Assembly (NCBI GenBank): GCA_949752795.1
Contig: OX457056.1
Coordinates: forward strand, 94,758,942 to 94,822,941
Reading direction: 5' to 3'
From: Hyperoodon ampullatus
Taxonomy: Eukaryota; Chordata; Mammalia; Artiodactyla; Ziphiidae
Length of the DNA stretch: 64,000 nucleotides
Shown here: positions 12,204-20,908 of the stretch, piece by piece
Layout of the letters: every line of letters starts with the position of its first letter
How positions within the stretch are numbered: the first letter of the stretch is position 1
The notes under the pieces: model-generated
Database searches by the model: none
The model's input: the letters and a program-made list of their open reading frames with translations, nothing else
What the model was told of the DNA's origin: nothing
Made by a program: the position numbers and the translations under genes

Positions 12204-12449
12204 TATTATTTATATTTCTTAATTGCTTTCTAAATATATTTCTTTGCACTAGGTTCTAGGTAAATTTTCTAATTCTTTTCACTATATCTAATCTACAGTT
12301 CATCCCATGTAATGTAAAAAAAAAATTTGATGACTGTATTTTTAATTTCCAATTTTTCTGATTGACTCCCTTTCATATGCATCTGTTCTTGTTTCATTTA
12401 ACAATTCCTGTTCTTTCTAATGGTTGTTATTCCTTCCATCTATCTAGAC

Positions 12450-12665
12450 CAGTGGTTCTCAACCAGGAGTGATTTATCCTCCCAAGGGACAGCTGGCAAT
12501 GTCTGGAGAGACTTTTGGTTGTCACAACTTGGGGGATGCTACTGGCATCTAGTGGGTAGAAGCCAAGAATGTTATTAAACATTCTACAATACACAGGACA
12601 AGCCCTCTAAAACAAAGAATTATTCAGCCCAAAATGTCAAAAGTGTCAATGTCGAGAAATTTCGA
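12450..12665 (+). mobile_element. MER20-like hAT DNA transposon
   Basis: CAGTGGTTCTCAACCAGGAG, GGCAATGTCTGGAGAGAC, GGTTGTCACAACTTGGGGG and the AAGAATTATTCAGCCCAAAA end match MER20 in order and length (about 216 bp against 219). Confidence 0.82.
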
Positions 12666-13741
12666 TCTAGATCACCTTACACATATTCATTTTAAAGGCT
12701 TCATCAGACTCTTTCATTTCATCTAGAGAGAATTCATGTTTTGATGTTTTACTTTGTTGGCTATTAGCCAACATTAGCATTAGATTTCTTCATTGTTTTT
12801 GGTTTGTAAGCGCACTTTCAGTGAAAGGTTATTTTTTTTTCTCTCTGCTTCTGGCTCTCCATCCCCCCAGTTATCAGTTTTGAGAGTGGCCCCAACAGGA
12901 TTGCCCCACAATTCATAAAACAACTTATTAAAGCACGTGGGAAAACAGACAAGGCACACACAGTGAAAACGGTTAGAGCAATATATGAATGGGTACAAAG
13001 TATTCACAACCCACAGAGCAGTTAGGTGATACCCAAAGATTAGGTACATTTTCAGAATGGAAGTCCTACTTGGGAGAGTAGTAAATAGAAAGGAGGAAAT
13101 GAGCTCCTCTCTGATCATCTAGAAGTTTTCACGTGAGAAATGGAATTCTAGGATTGTTTTCTATATATGAGCAGTTGATTTAAATGTAATTTCATTCACA
13201 AATGTTTACTGTGGTCGGTGCCAGAGAAACTAGCTGAGTAAAATAATCTTGACTCAAGGAATTCAAAATTGGAGGAGGCAGGGAGAGACATATAAACAAA
13301 TAATTACATTTTGACGGGATGAGTTATAACTCACTGGATCAAAACATAGTGATATTATACTCATCATAATGGGATGAATATAATATAAGGGTCTACACAT
13401 CGGGGACATGGGTGTGGGTGGTTCTCAGGGAAAGTTGCACAGACAACTGGCTATTTAAGCTGGAGTTTACGTGGTGAGTAGGCGTCCCCTTAGCGGGTGA
13501 AGGCTAATCCGCAGCAGGGACCAGGGTTGGGCAGGGTTTTAACCCCGCGTCCAGAAGGTTAAGGCACACGACGGAGAGGATGACACCGTCTCTGGCGCCC
13601 GCTGAGGTTCGAGGTTCGCCGGCCGCTAGGGGGTGCCGCGGCCTCGCGCCGTGCGGGCCGTTGCGTTTCCGGGCCGGGCCTAGCGCCGCCATCGCTGTCG
13701 GGCGCGTCCCCGCCGCGCCTGGCGAAACGAGTGCCGCTCCC

Positions 13742-13755
13742 GTTACCGAGGCAAC
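13742..13755 (+). promoter_or_regulatory. RFX-type X-box motif
   Basis: The sequence GTTACCGAGGCAAC fits the X-box consensus GTNRCC-N(0-3)-RGYAAC at every defined position with a 2-base spacer. The half-sites form an imperfect inverted repeat. RFX transcription factors use such sites to drive ciliary and centriolar genes. It lies about 160 bp upstream of the exon 1 donor, a fitting place for a proximal promoter element. Occupancy is inferred. Confidence 0.75.
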
Positions 13756-13792
13756 CGCGGCGCCTCCTCCGCGCCGGCCCAGATAGTCTCTC

Positions 13793-13807
13793 CGCGCCAT
13801 TTTCAAA
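13793..13807 (-). promoter_or_regulatory. Possible E2F/YY1-like core plus CHR-like motif
   Basis: On the minus strand, TTTGAA (13802-13807, CHR-like) is followed after three bases by GGCGCG. The stretch AAAATGGCGCG also resembles YY1 or E2F cores. CDE/CHR pairs mark G2/M genes, but the order here is reversed relative to the usual one, so this is a weak call. Confidence 0.3.
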
Positions 13808-13837
13808 CTGTCCTGGGGCCGGAACCGGTGTCTGTGG

Positions 13838-13843
13838 CGGAAG
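13838..13843 (+). promoter_or_regulatory. ETS-type core CGGAAG
   Basis: CGGAAG is a canonical ETS/GABP core. A second, CCGGAA, lies at 13819-13824. Paired ETS cores near the start site are common in TATA-less housekeeping promoters. The motifs are short, so this is suggestive only. Confidence 0.4.
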
Positions 13844-13875
13844 GAGCCAGCAAGGGAGGCGAGGCGCGAAGGAGA

Positions 13876-13915
13876 ATGCGACCGCAGGCGGAGGGAGCAG
13901 CGGCCGGGGCTGCGA
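13876..13915 (+). other. uORF start in exon 1 (continues to 17347 in exon 2)
   Basis: ATG at 13876 has A at -3 and C at +4. After joining 13915 to 17340, the frame is MRPQAEGAAAGAARF followed by TAA at 17345-17347. That is 15 codons, ending 36 bases before the main ATG. It exists only if transcription starts upstream of 13876. Confidence 0.5.
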
Positions 13916-14427
13916 GTGAGCGCGGCGCGGGGTGGGAGGGCCGGGCTGGGCGGTGCCTCCGCCTCCCGGGCGGTCCCGGCGGGCCGGGCCGGGGCGCTGC
14001 CGGGAGGGAGGCCGCGCGGCCTCGGGAGGAAGTGGGGCCCGGGCGGGCTGGCGGACGGGGCGCGGAGACTCCCCGCCGCCCCGCTGCTGACACCCCTTCC
14101 CTTCAACACCCGACTGCGGAGCTGCGGCCCGGAGGTCGGCCTGGGGCCTCGGGAGCCCCCTGTTTCCTCCTACCCCTCTCGCCGCGAGCGTCTGTGCGGC
14201 CCCCGCGGACCCGCCTCCTACTGACTGATGGGTTGATTTAAAAGTTAAAATGCTCTTTTCGTATAAGAATCATACAGGCTCTTTGTAAAAACAAAAGTGC
14301 CCAAAAGCGTAGGACGAGAGTCGTCTATTAACCCTTGTCCGGCACCTTAGTAAACATCCCCTCTTGCTTCCACCCTCTGAAATGAGTGAGGATTCCCGAG
14401 GTAAACTCAGTTAAGGTTGGTTTTGGG

Positions 14428-14450
14428 GTTTGTTTTGTTTTGTTTTGTTT
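14428..14450. repeat. (GTTTT)n pentanucleotide repeat
   Basis: Four-plus GTTTT units just downstream of the CpG island. Confidence 0.85.
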
Positions 14451-15190
14451 GGCCCCTGTGCATATGTACGCACAGGATATTTTTGTAAAAATAAGATGTA
14501 CTGGCTTTCAGACGTCAACCCCCCAGAGTTAAGCAAGTGGCTGGTTCTAAACACGTATGCGTGGAGGACCTCCCAACCTTACCTTTTATGTAGTTTTGCT
14601 AGCAGTTTTCAGTATAGCCACAGTGTTTGGATAATGGAGATTGGGGTGGTGGTGGAGGACAGCAGCCTATGGGTGGGGAAGGCCTAATACGTGTTTTTTG
14701 TCCTTGTTGGGAGGATTTTAATCTTTTTCATCTGTCCTGTGTGTGGATGATTTTTTGATTCATATTCATATTCTCCCTCTCTCTCAGAAGGATGTGAGGA
14801 AGTATTATTTCTGGGTAACCAAAGTGGGTACCAGACAAAATGGAGACACGTTTGAATGTTGAGGCCCTACTAGTTCTTGATTTGACAGGTGCATTTCTGA
14901 TGTCTCCAGGACTTTTTCTAGAGCACCCTGCATCAGTCAGGTCCCTCTTGTGGAAGGAACCTAGAAAGAACCTAGTATAGAATGGGGACGCCATTCAATG
15001 AAAAGGCTAGCAAGAGTGTGGAGAAGGAAAGATTTGTAGAAAGGAGTAATCAAGGAGAGGTACTAATTTAGGAATGATTTGGTAAGTTGAGGCAGCATAG
15101 TACAGAAACCAGAGTGCTGGATCAGGACCCAGGGGACCTGAATGCCCACCTACTTCGTGGCCTTGTGGTTTGGGAAAATAGTTACTCTCT

Positions 15191-15472
15191 ATTTATTTAT
15201 TTATTGGCTGCCTTGGATCTTCATTGCTGCGCGCGGGCTTTCTCTAGTTGCGGAGCGGGGGCTGCTCTTTGTTGTGGTGCGTGGGCTTCTCTTGTTGCGG
15301 AGCACGAGCTCTAGGTGCACGGGCTCAGTAGTTGTGGCTCGTAGGGTCAGTAGTTGTGGCGTGCGGGCTTCGTTGCTCTGCGTCATGTGGGATCTTCCTG
15401 GACTGGGGCTCGAACCTGTGTCCCCTGCATTGGCAGGCGGATTCTTAACCACTGCGTCACCAGGGAAGTCCC
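15191..15472 (-). mobile_element. CHR-type SINE, long form
   Basis: (ATTT)n tail at left, CACCAGGGAAGTCCC at right. The perfect TSD AGTTACTCTCT is at 15180-15190 and 15476-15486. Confidence 0.92.
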
Positions 15473-15825
15473 AAAAGTTACTCTCTTGAGGCAGCCTTAC
15501 CTCATCTTTGAACAGGGAGGGTGTCCTTCACCCTGTCTCCCTCACAGGGTAGTTGTGAGGATCAAATTTTGCATGTATTCATATACTTGCATGTTTTATA
15601 AATTGTGAACAGTAGAGATGTGAAACAAAGTTTTTATTTGGTTTAGAAATATGAGTATTAGGACCATATTTACCTGGCCAAGTTAGAAAAGAGCACATTT
15701 TTCTAAAGAAGTGATCTTTGGATGACTCCATTTTAGGGCAGGTTGATAGATAATATATTCATAAATATTTAAAAAGACAAGGATAAAAACACGTACAGAG
15801 ATACTTATGCATTTGTGTCTTTTTT

Positions 15826-17150
15826 TTTTTCTAATCTAAGTAAAATTTACATGGTGAAATGCACAGATCTTAAGTGTGCTGTTTGAAAAGCTTTGATAAA
15901 TGTATACACTGGTGTGATGTCTGTCCCCATCAACACAATATTTACATTACCCCAGAAAGTTCCCTTGTAACCCTACCAGTCAGGCTCCACCCGCACCCCC
16001 ATAGCCCTAGGCCACTGCTGTTCTAATTTCTGTGCATATAGTTTAATTTTGCCTGTTCTTGAACTTCATATAAATGGAATCATACAGTATATGTATCTTA
16101 TGTAACTTACCGTTCCTCTATTGATGGATAAATAGGTTGTTTCCAGTATGGGGCTATTATGAATAAAGCTGCTTCAAATATTCTTGTAGAGTCTCTTTGT
16201 AGATGCTTATTTTCATTTCCTTGAGTAAATACCTTGGAATAGAATTAGAGAGTCATAGGATAGAAGTATGTTTAACTTTATAAGAAGCTACCAGGCTTTT
16301 TCCACAGAGATTTTACACTCCTATCAACAATGTGAAGATTCCTGTTACTCCAAGTCCTTGACGACATTTGGTATTGTACCTTTAATTTTAGCCATTCTAG
16401 TATGGGCATAATTGTATCTCATTATGGTTTCAATTTCCCTGATGTCTAATGGTATTAAGCAACTTTTCATATGATTATTCCCATTCAGATATCTTTTGCA
16501 AATCTTAACCCATTTTCTAATTGGGTTGTCTTTATTATTGAATTGTAAGAGTTCTTTCTGTATCCCATATACAAATCCTTTGTTAGATATTATGAATATT
16601 TTTCTCCTACTCTTTTGTTTTTGTTTGTCATATAAAAGGGCATATTTTGATGAGCAGACTTTTTAATTTAAAGAAATCCAATTTATCAAGTTTTTCCTTT
16701 GTATTTAGTGCTGTTAAAAGAGGCTTTTCTAAGTATTCTCTGCCTGTCTCAGGCTTGGGAAATTTTTTTTTTTTCCTAGAATCTTTATTGTTTTAACTTT
16801 TTTTTAAAAAAATTATTTATTTCTTTTTGGCTGCATTGGGTCTTCGTTGCTGCGCACGGGCTTTCTCTAGTTGCAGCAAGTGGGGGCTACTCTTCGTTGT
16901 GGTGCGCGGGCTTCTCCTTGCGGTGGTTTCTGTTTGTTGCAAAGCACGGGCTCTAGGCATACAGGCTTCAGTAGTTGTGGCGCGTGGGCTCAGTAGTTGT
17001 GGCACAGGGGTTTAGTTGCTCCGCGGCATGTGGGATCTTCCTGGACCAGGGCTCGTACCCATGGGCCCTGCATTGGCAGACGGATTCTTAACGACTGCAC
17101 CACCAGGGAAGTCCCTGTTTTAACTTTTCCGTGTAGGTTTATGAGGAGAT
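15826..17150 (-). mobile_element. Old L1 (L1M-type) fragment, interrupted by a SINE
   Basis: Diverged antisense L1 3' UTR and ORF2: CTTGAACTTCATATAAATGG, ATGGATAAATAGGTTGTTTC and AACCCATTTTCTAATTGGGT. A long SINE (16801-17115) breaks its left-to-right continuity. It carries no intact frame. Confidence 0.78.
16801..17115 (-). mobile_element. CHR-type SINE, long form
   Basis: Starts with an A/T-rich tail and ends CACCAGGGAAGTCCC. The TSD TGTTTTAACTTT is at 16789-16800 and 17116-17127. It ends about 220 bp upstream of exon 2. Confidence 0.9.
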
Positions 17151-17339
17151 GTTTATTTTAATGCAGCAACATGAATATCATAAACATTGGATTTAAATCA
17201 ATCTAAATATTCCAGAAGACTGCCTTCCTGAAAAGAAACAAAGAATAATTGCTTCATATTAAAAGATTATTTTCTTCTTAATGTGAAACAATAATAATAG
17301 CTGATAATAGAATGACGATGTTTCATTCTTTTCTTTTAG

Positions 17340-17496
17340 GATTTTAATTTTTGGAAATGAATAAAACTAGTTTGGAAGACAAGATGACTACAGCTGCAGA
17401 AAGAAAATATATTAATGTTAGGAAAAGATTGGATCAGTTGGGATACCGCCAGACTCTGACAGTGGAGTGTTTACCTTTGGTAGAAAAACTTTTCAG
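17340..17496 (+). CDS. CEP135: CEP135 exon 2 (start codon exon, residues 1-38)
   Basis: Acceptor TTCTTTTAG|G; donor CAG|GTAAAG at 17497. The CDS begins at ATG 17384 (A at -3) and contributes 113 bases, ending inside Ser38. The N-terminus MTTAAERKYINVRKRLDQLG matches the known CEP135 start. Bases 17340-17383 are 5' UTR. They hold an in-frame ATG at 17357 that would add MNKTSLEDK; an in-frame TAA at 17345 bounds this extension. The 17384 start is preferred from family agreement and better context. Confidence 0.95.
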
Positions 17497-17817
17497 GTAA
17501 AGATGAAAATACAGTTCTAAACCTGTGTGATCCTTAATCCCATTTATCTAGTTTCTGATTGAACTTTATCCTTCAGTAGAGAAATGGGTAGATATTTTTA
17601 AACTCCTTAAGTCATCTGAAGTTTCTCTATTCTTCTTAGATTCTACTCTGCTGTCATCAATTCAGGGCCTCCACATTGCAAAACTCTAGGGTCACCATTC
17701 ACACTATACTATTCAGAGTGAATGTTTCTGCAGGTTTTGTCTGTGAGTAAAAGTACAATTTTTAATGTGATTTTCTGATCTGGTTGGGAGTTGTGTAACT
17801 GCTTTATTCACTGGTCT

Positions 17818-17854
17818 TTATTTTTTTATTGAAATATAGTTGACATTATGTTAG
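17818..17854 (-). mobile_element. Ultra-short L1 3'-tail insertion
   Basis: A 37-bp stretch with a T run and TATTGAAATATAGTTGAC, the antisense end of the L1 3' UTR. The TSD TCACTGGTCT is at 17808-17817 and 17855-17864. Confidence 0.75.
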
Positions 17855-18084
17855 TCACTGGTCTCTAATTACTATTACATTTATAATGTTTCTCTAATGT
17901 GGTTGACCATGACTTTAGCTGTTACTTGTTACTTTAACTGTTACTTTAACTGAAAGAGTCTTTGTGATTTTTGTTCTTTTCCGCATGAATTCTATTACTG
18001 TGATTTGAGACTAGAGCAGTGAAGTGGCCTAGGAAGCTTTTGCAGTAGGACTATAAGTGATGATGATGGAAAGGAGAGAATGGG

Positions 18085-18545
18085 TGAAAGATACTTTATG
18101 GTCTTTAGCATGGCCTGCAGAATCCTTCATGATCTAGTACTAGATCGTCAATTCGGAGTTATAGGGTAGAAGTATATTTAACTTCTCAGGAAACTGACAA
18201 ACTTTTTCCACAGTAATTTTATACTCGTACACCTTCATCTCCCATGTATTAACCACCTGAAGCTCCTAAACATGTGTTCACTTTCTCCCTTGGTCTCTCC
18301 ATATGCTATTCTATCTGCCTATAAAGTCCCTTTCTCCTCTCCCTCCTGCCTTGCCCTTATGTTCAGTTAGCCATATGGCCTGCAGGACTCTGTCACATCT
18401 GCTGCATGTTATTAGCTATTATCATTGTTGGAAACTTGTTTTATCTTCCCGATAGAATGCAAACTCCATGAGACTAGAGACTGACTTTATAACTGGCATA
18501 CCTAGAACAGGCTGAACACATTGTTGGCACTGAAATATTTGTTGA
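18085..18545 (+). repeat. L2 3' region relic
   Basis: ATGGTCTTTAGCATGGCCTG, then CTGCCTATAAAGTCCC and AATGCAAACTCCATGAGACT follow L2 3' ORF and 3' UTR order. It is well diverged. Confidence 0.6.
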
Positions 18546-18885
18546 GGTTATCACATAGTATTATAACTTTTGACAAATTGTTAGTAGAATATAAGATCTG
18601 TGATAGTGGGTTCTTTACCATGTCTCCTGCTCAGTAAATGTTGATGGAGTGAATATTCCACTGGTCTATGTTCTTAGAGGTTGGGAACTGACTCATTATT
18701 TGTTGCGTCCCTGACACAGCATATAGCAGGCATTCAGTAAATGTTTGCTGAATGAACAAATAAGTTTCACAGATTCCACAGGATCAGGTGACTAATTAGA
18801 CATGGGGGGGGTGAGTTAGAGGGGAGATTGAAAGATGATTCTGCCTGTGTGTATATGTTTCATAACTTTTAATTAATCCTGTTTT

Positions 18886-19238
18886 GGGACTTCACTCGTG
18901 GCTCAGTGGTTAAGGATCCGCCTGCCAATGCAGGGGACACAGGTTCGATCCCTGGTCTGGGAAGACCACATGCCGCGGAGTGACTGAGCCCGCGGGCCGT
19001 AACTACTGAGCCCCCCCTCTAGAGCCCGCGGGCCGTAACTACTGAGCCCCCCCTCTAGAGCCCGCGGGCCATAACTGCTGAGCCCATGTGCCACAACTGC
19101 TGAAGCCCACGTGCCTAGGGCCCGTGCACCACAACAAAGAGTAGCCCCTGCTCGCCGCAACTAGTGAAAGCCTGTGCACAGCAACGAAGACCCAATGCAG
19201 CCAAAAATAAAATAAATTTATATTAAAAAAAAAATCTT
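18886..19238 (+). mobile_element. CHR-type SINE, long form with internal duplication
   Basis: Starts GGGACTTCACTCGTGGCTCA. The TSD TAATCCTGTTTT (18874-18885) recurs as TAATCCTGTCTT at 19239-19250. Inside, a 36-bp unit starting GAGCCCGCGGGCCGTAACTA is repeated twice in tandem with a partial third copy (about 18987-19072). Confidence 0.9.
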
Positions 19239-19436
19239 TAATCCTGTCTTGAGAAATTTTTGAGTACTTCCTGGTACCTTGAAAGACTCCTAGTGTTTGT
19301 TTTTGTTTGTTTGTTTTTAGATTTGAGCTCACTTAACATTAACATTTATTTTAAATCTTTTTACAAATATGTTTTTAGTTATTAAAAGTTAATGGAATGT
19401 TTCCTTGTATTTACATTTTCTGTTCTTGAATATTAG

Positions 19437-19627
19437 TGATCTAGTTCATACAACAGAAAGTCTTCGGAAATCAAAGTTATCTTCTGTGAAAGCTGAAAAA
19501 GAAAGTGCCAATTCTGATTTTGTATTGGAACCTTATAAACTTGAAAATGCAAGATTGAATAAGGAAAATAATGAATTATACCTGGAATTAATGAAACTGA
19601 GAGAACAATCAGGCCAACACATTAAAG
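19437..19627 (+). CDS. CEP135: CEP135 exon 3 (residues 38-102)
   Basis: Acceptor TATTAG|T; donor AAAG|GTAAAA. The 191-base exon encodes SDLVHTTESLRKSKLS... and EPYKLENARLNKENNELYLE, the first coiled-coil stretch. The N-terminal coiled coil of CEP135 is reported to dimerise and bind microtubules. Length is not a multiple of three, so skipping would shift the frame. Confidence 0.96.
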
Positions 19628-20740
19628 GTAAAATTTTGTGATTTTTAAAATGCAATATTTTTGCCCTTTTCATTTTATATGTAAGAAAGCCTAGTCCACC
19701 TTTAAAACTGTTGATTAGAAAATGTGATAGTCATCCTATTGACACCTCTTGAAATATTGTAGGGTGTGTTGAAGAGTTTCCAGGAAGGAAAGTAAATTTG
19801 CATTCCATAACTGTATTCATTTTTACTTTATGTGGATTAAATTTTTAGAATTAAAATTGCTGTAGAGGGCCCTCCCTGGTGGCACAGTGGTTAAGAATCC
19901 ACTTGCCAATACAGGGGACATGGGTTTGAGCCCTGGTCCGGGAAGATCCCACATGCCACAGAGCAACTAAGCCTGTGGACCACAACTACTGAGCCTGTGC
20001 TCTAGAGCCCGTGAGCCACAACTACCGAGCCCATATGCCACAACTACTGAAGCCCACGTGCCACAACTGCTGAAGCCTCTGTGCCTAGAGCCCATGCTGT
20101 GCAACAAGAGAAGCCCGCACACCACAACAAAGAGTAGCCCCCGCTTGCTGCAACTAGAGAAAAGCCCGCACGCAGCAACAAAGACGCAGTGCAGCCATAA
20201 ATAAATAAATAAATAAGTTTGTTTTTTTTAAAAATTGCTGTAGAAAATATTAAATGCTGGTACTGAAGAAATGTTCTTGAAATAACTTTTGTTTTTCTCT
20301 TACTGAGAGAAAGCCATGTATCTGTCGTTCTGATTCTTTAATATCCCGTCTTTGATCTGGAAGGTAGAATTAGAATGATTTCAAAGGTACTGGGCAAAGG
20401 GTAATTATATGGCTAACTTATTATAAAATCTTCTTATATTCAAAGGAAGCCCTGTCTGATACCTGGCATGAATTCATACTCCCTTAGCTTCATATTCAAT
20501 TTACTGGATCAAAAGCCATGATTTATATTAGGCTCATACCACAGAAGAAAAATATAATTCCTTTTTGTGCTTAGTGACTTATTTGCAGTTTCTTAACAGT
20601 GGTAGAAAAGGTATAGCCTTTCTAACAAAGCATACATGAGAATCAGGTGGAGCCTTTCAATTTACTATGACTTTTTGTATTTTGTGAAATGGAAGAATTT
20701 CTAGATTGTAAAATACTCTTTGAATCTTCTTCATTTTAAG
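19628..20740 (+). other. CEP135: CEP135 intron 3
   Basis: Mostly occupied by one sense long SINE. The remaining 20250-20740 shows nothing assignable. Confidence 0.9.
19867..20230 (+). mobile_element. CHR-type SINE, long form
   Basis: Starts GGCCCTCCCTGGTGGCACAG and ends in (AAAT)n. The perfect 14-bp TSD AAAATTGCTGTAGA is at 19853-19866 and 20231-20244. Confidence 0.92.
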
Positions 20741-20908
20741 AGTTGAAAACCACATTGAAAAAGTGTGCACGTGAAACAGCTGATCTGAAATTTCTAAATA
20801 ATCAATATGTTCATAAACTCAAACTTTTGGAGAAAGAGAGTAAAGCTAAGAATGAAAAAATTCAACAACTTCAAGAAAAGAATTGGCAAGCTATAGTACA
20901 AACTCCAG
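20741..20908 (+). CDS. CEP135: CEP135 exon 4 (residues 102-158)
   Basis: Acceptor CATTTTAAG|A; donor CCAG|GTGAGT. The exon has 168 bases with phase-1 boundaries and encodes ELKTTLKKCARETADLKFLN... The basic, coiled-coil region (KLKLLEKESKAKNEKIQQLQ) lies in the reported microtubule-binding N-terminal part. Skipping would keep frame but replace residues at the junction. Confidence 0.96.

Larger units (their letters stand above)
1..13480. other. Intergenic DNA upstream of CEP135
   Basis: No exon of a recognisable cellular gene was found on either strand. The region holds SINEs, L1 3' ends, L2 and MIR relics, MLT1 LTRs, a MER20-like hAT and one retrocopy. The stretches 400-1390, 2080-2950, 4030-4690, 6940-8085, 8170-8535, 8990-9620, 9925-10570 and 12670-13480 show nothing I can assign. 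In human, EXOC1 lies upstream of CEP135 with a large gap between them, so an empty upstream flank is expected. Confidence 0.7.
13800..13915 (+). other. CEP135: CEP135 exon 1 (non-coding; 5' end approximate)
   Basis: The donor A|GTGAGC begins at 13916 and matches the U1 consensus well. The left boundary is a guess because no transcript evidence is available. The exon has a single ATG, at 13876, which opens a short uORF. Splicing to the acceptor at 17339 brings in the start codon. Confidence 0.6.
13530..14230. promoter_or_regulatory. CEP135: CpG island / TATA-less promoter of CEP135
   Basis: A sharply bounded GC- and CpG-rich block in otherwise AT-rich DNA. It contains repeated GC boxes, no TATA box, and exon 1 with its splice donor. 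Several regulatory-looking motifs cluster just upstream of exon 1: a YY1-like GCCGCCAT at 13685-13692, an RFX X-box at 13742-13755, and ETS cores at 13819-13824 and 13838-13843. Long ORFs on both strands here reflect GC richness and are not genes. The exact transcription start cannot be read from sequence; 13760-13850 is the likely zone. Confidence 0.85.
13916..17339 (+). other. CEP135: CEP135 intron 1
   Basis: Begins inside the CpG island and ends at TTCTTTTAG. It holds a (GTTTT)n run at 14428-14450, two minus-strand long SINEs and an antisense old L1. The stretches 14250-15175 and 15490-15820 show nothing assignable. Confidence 0.9.
17497..19436 (+). other. CEP135: CEP135 intron 2
   Basis: Contains a 37-bp L1 tail insertion, an L2 relic, and a sense long SINE with an internal duplication. 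A weak L2/MIR-like tail lies at 18660-18760. The rest is unassigned. Confidence 0.9.

Noticed and set aside
12780..13118. Minus-strand ORF of 112 codons
   Set aside because: No recognisable domain, no splice or promoter context, and hydrophobic composition as in many random AT-rich ORFs.
13504..14241. Long ORFs on both strands of the CpG island (up to 201 codons)
   Set aside because: GC-rich sequence lacks stop codons by chance. The compositions (Ala, Arg, Pro, Gly) are those of CpG islands, frames on both strands are open at once, and no domain is recognised.
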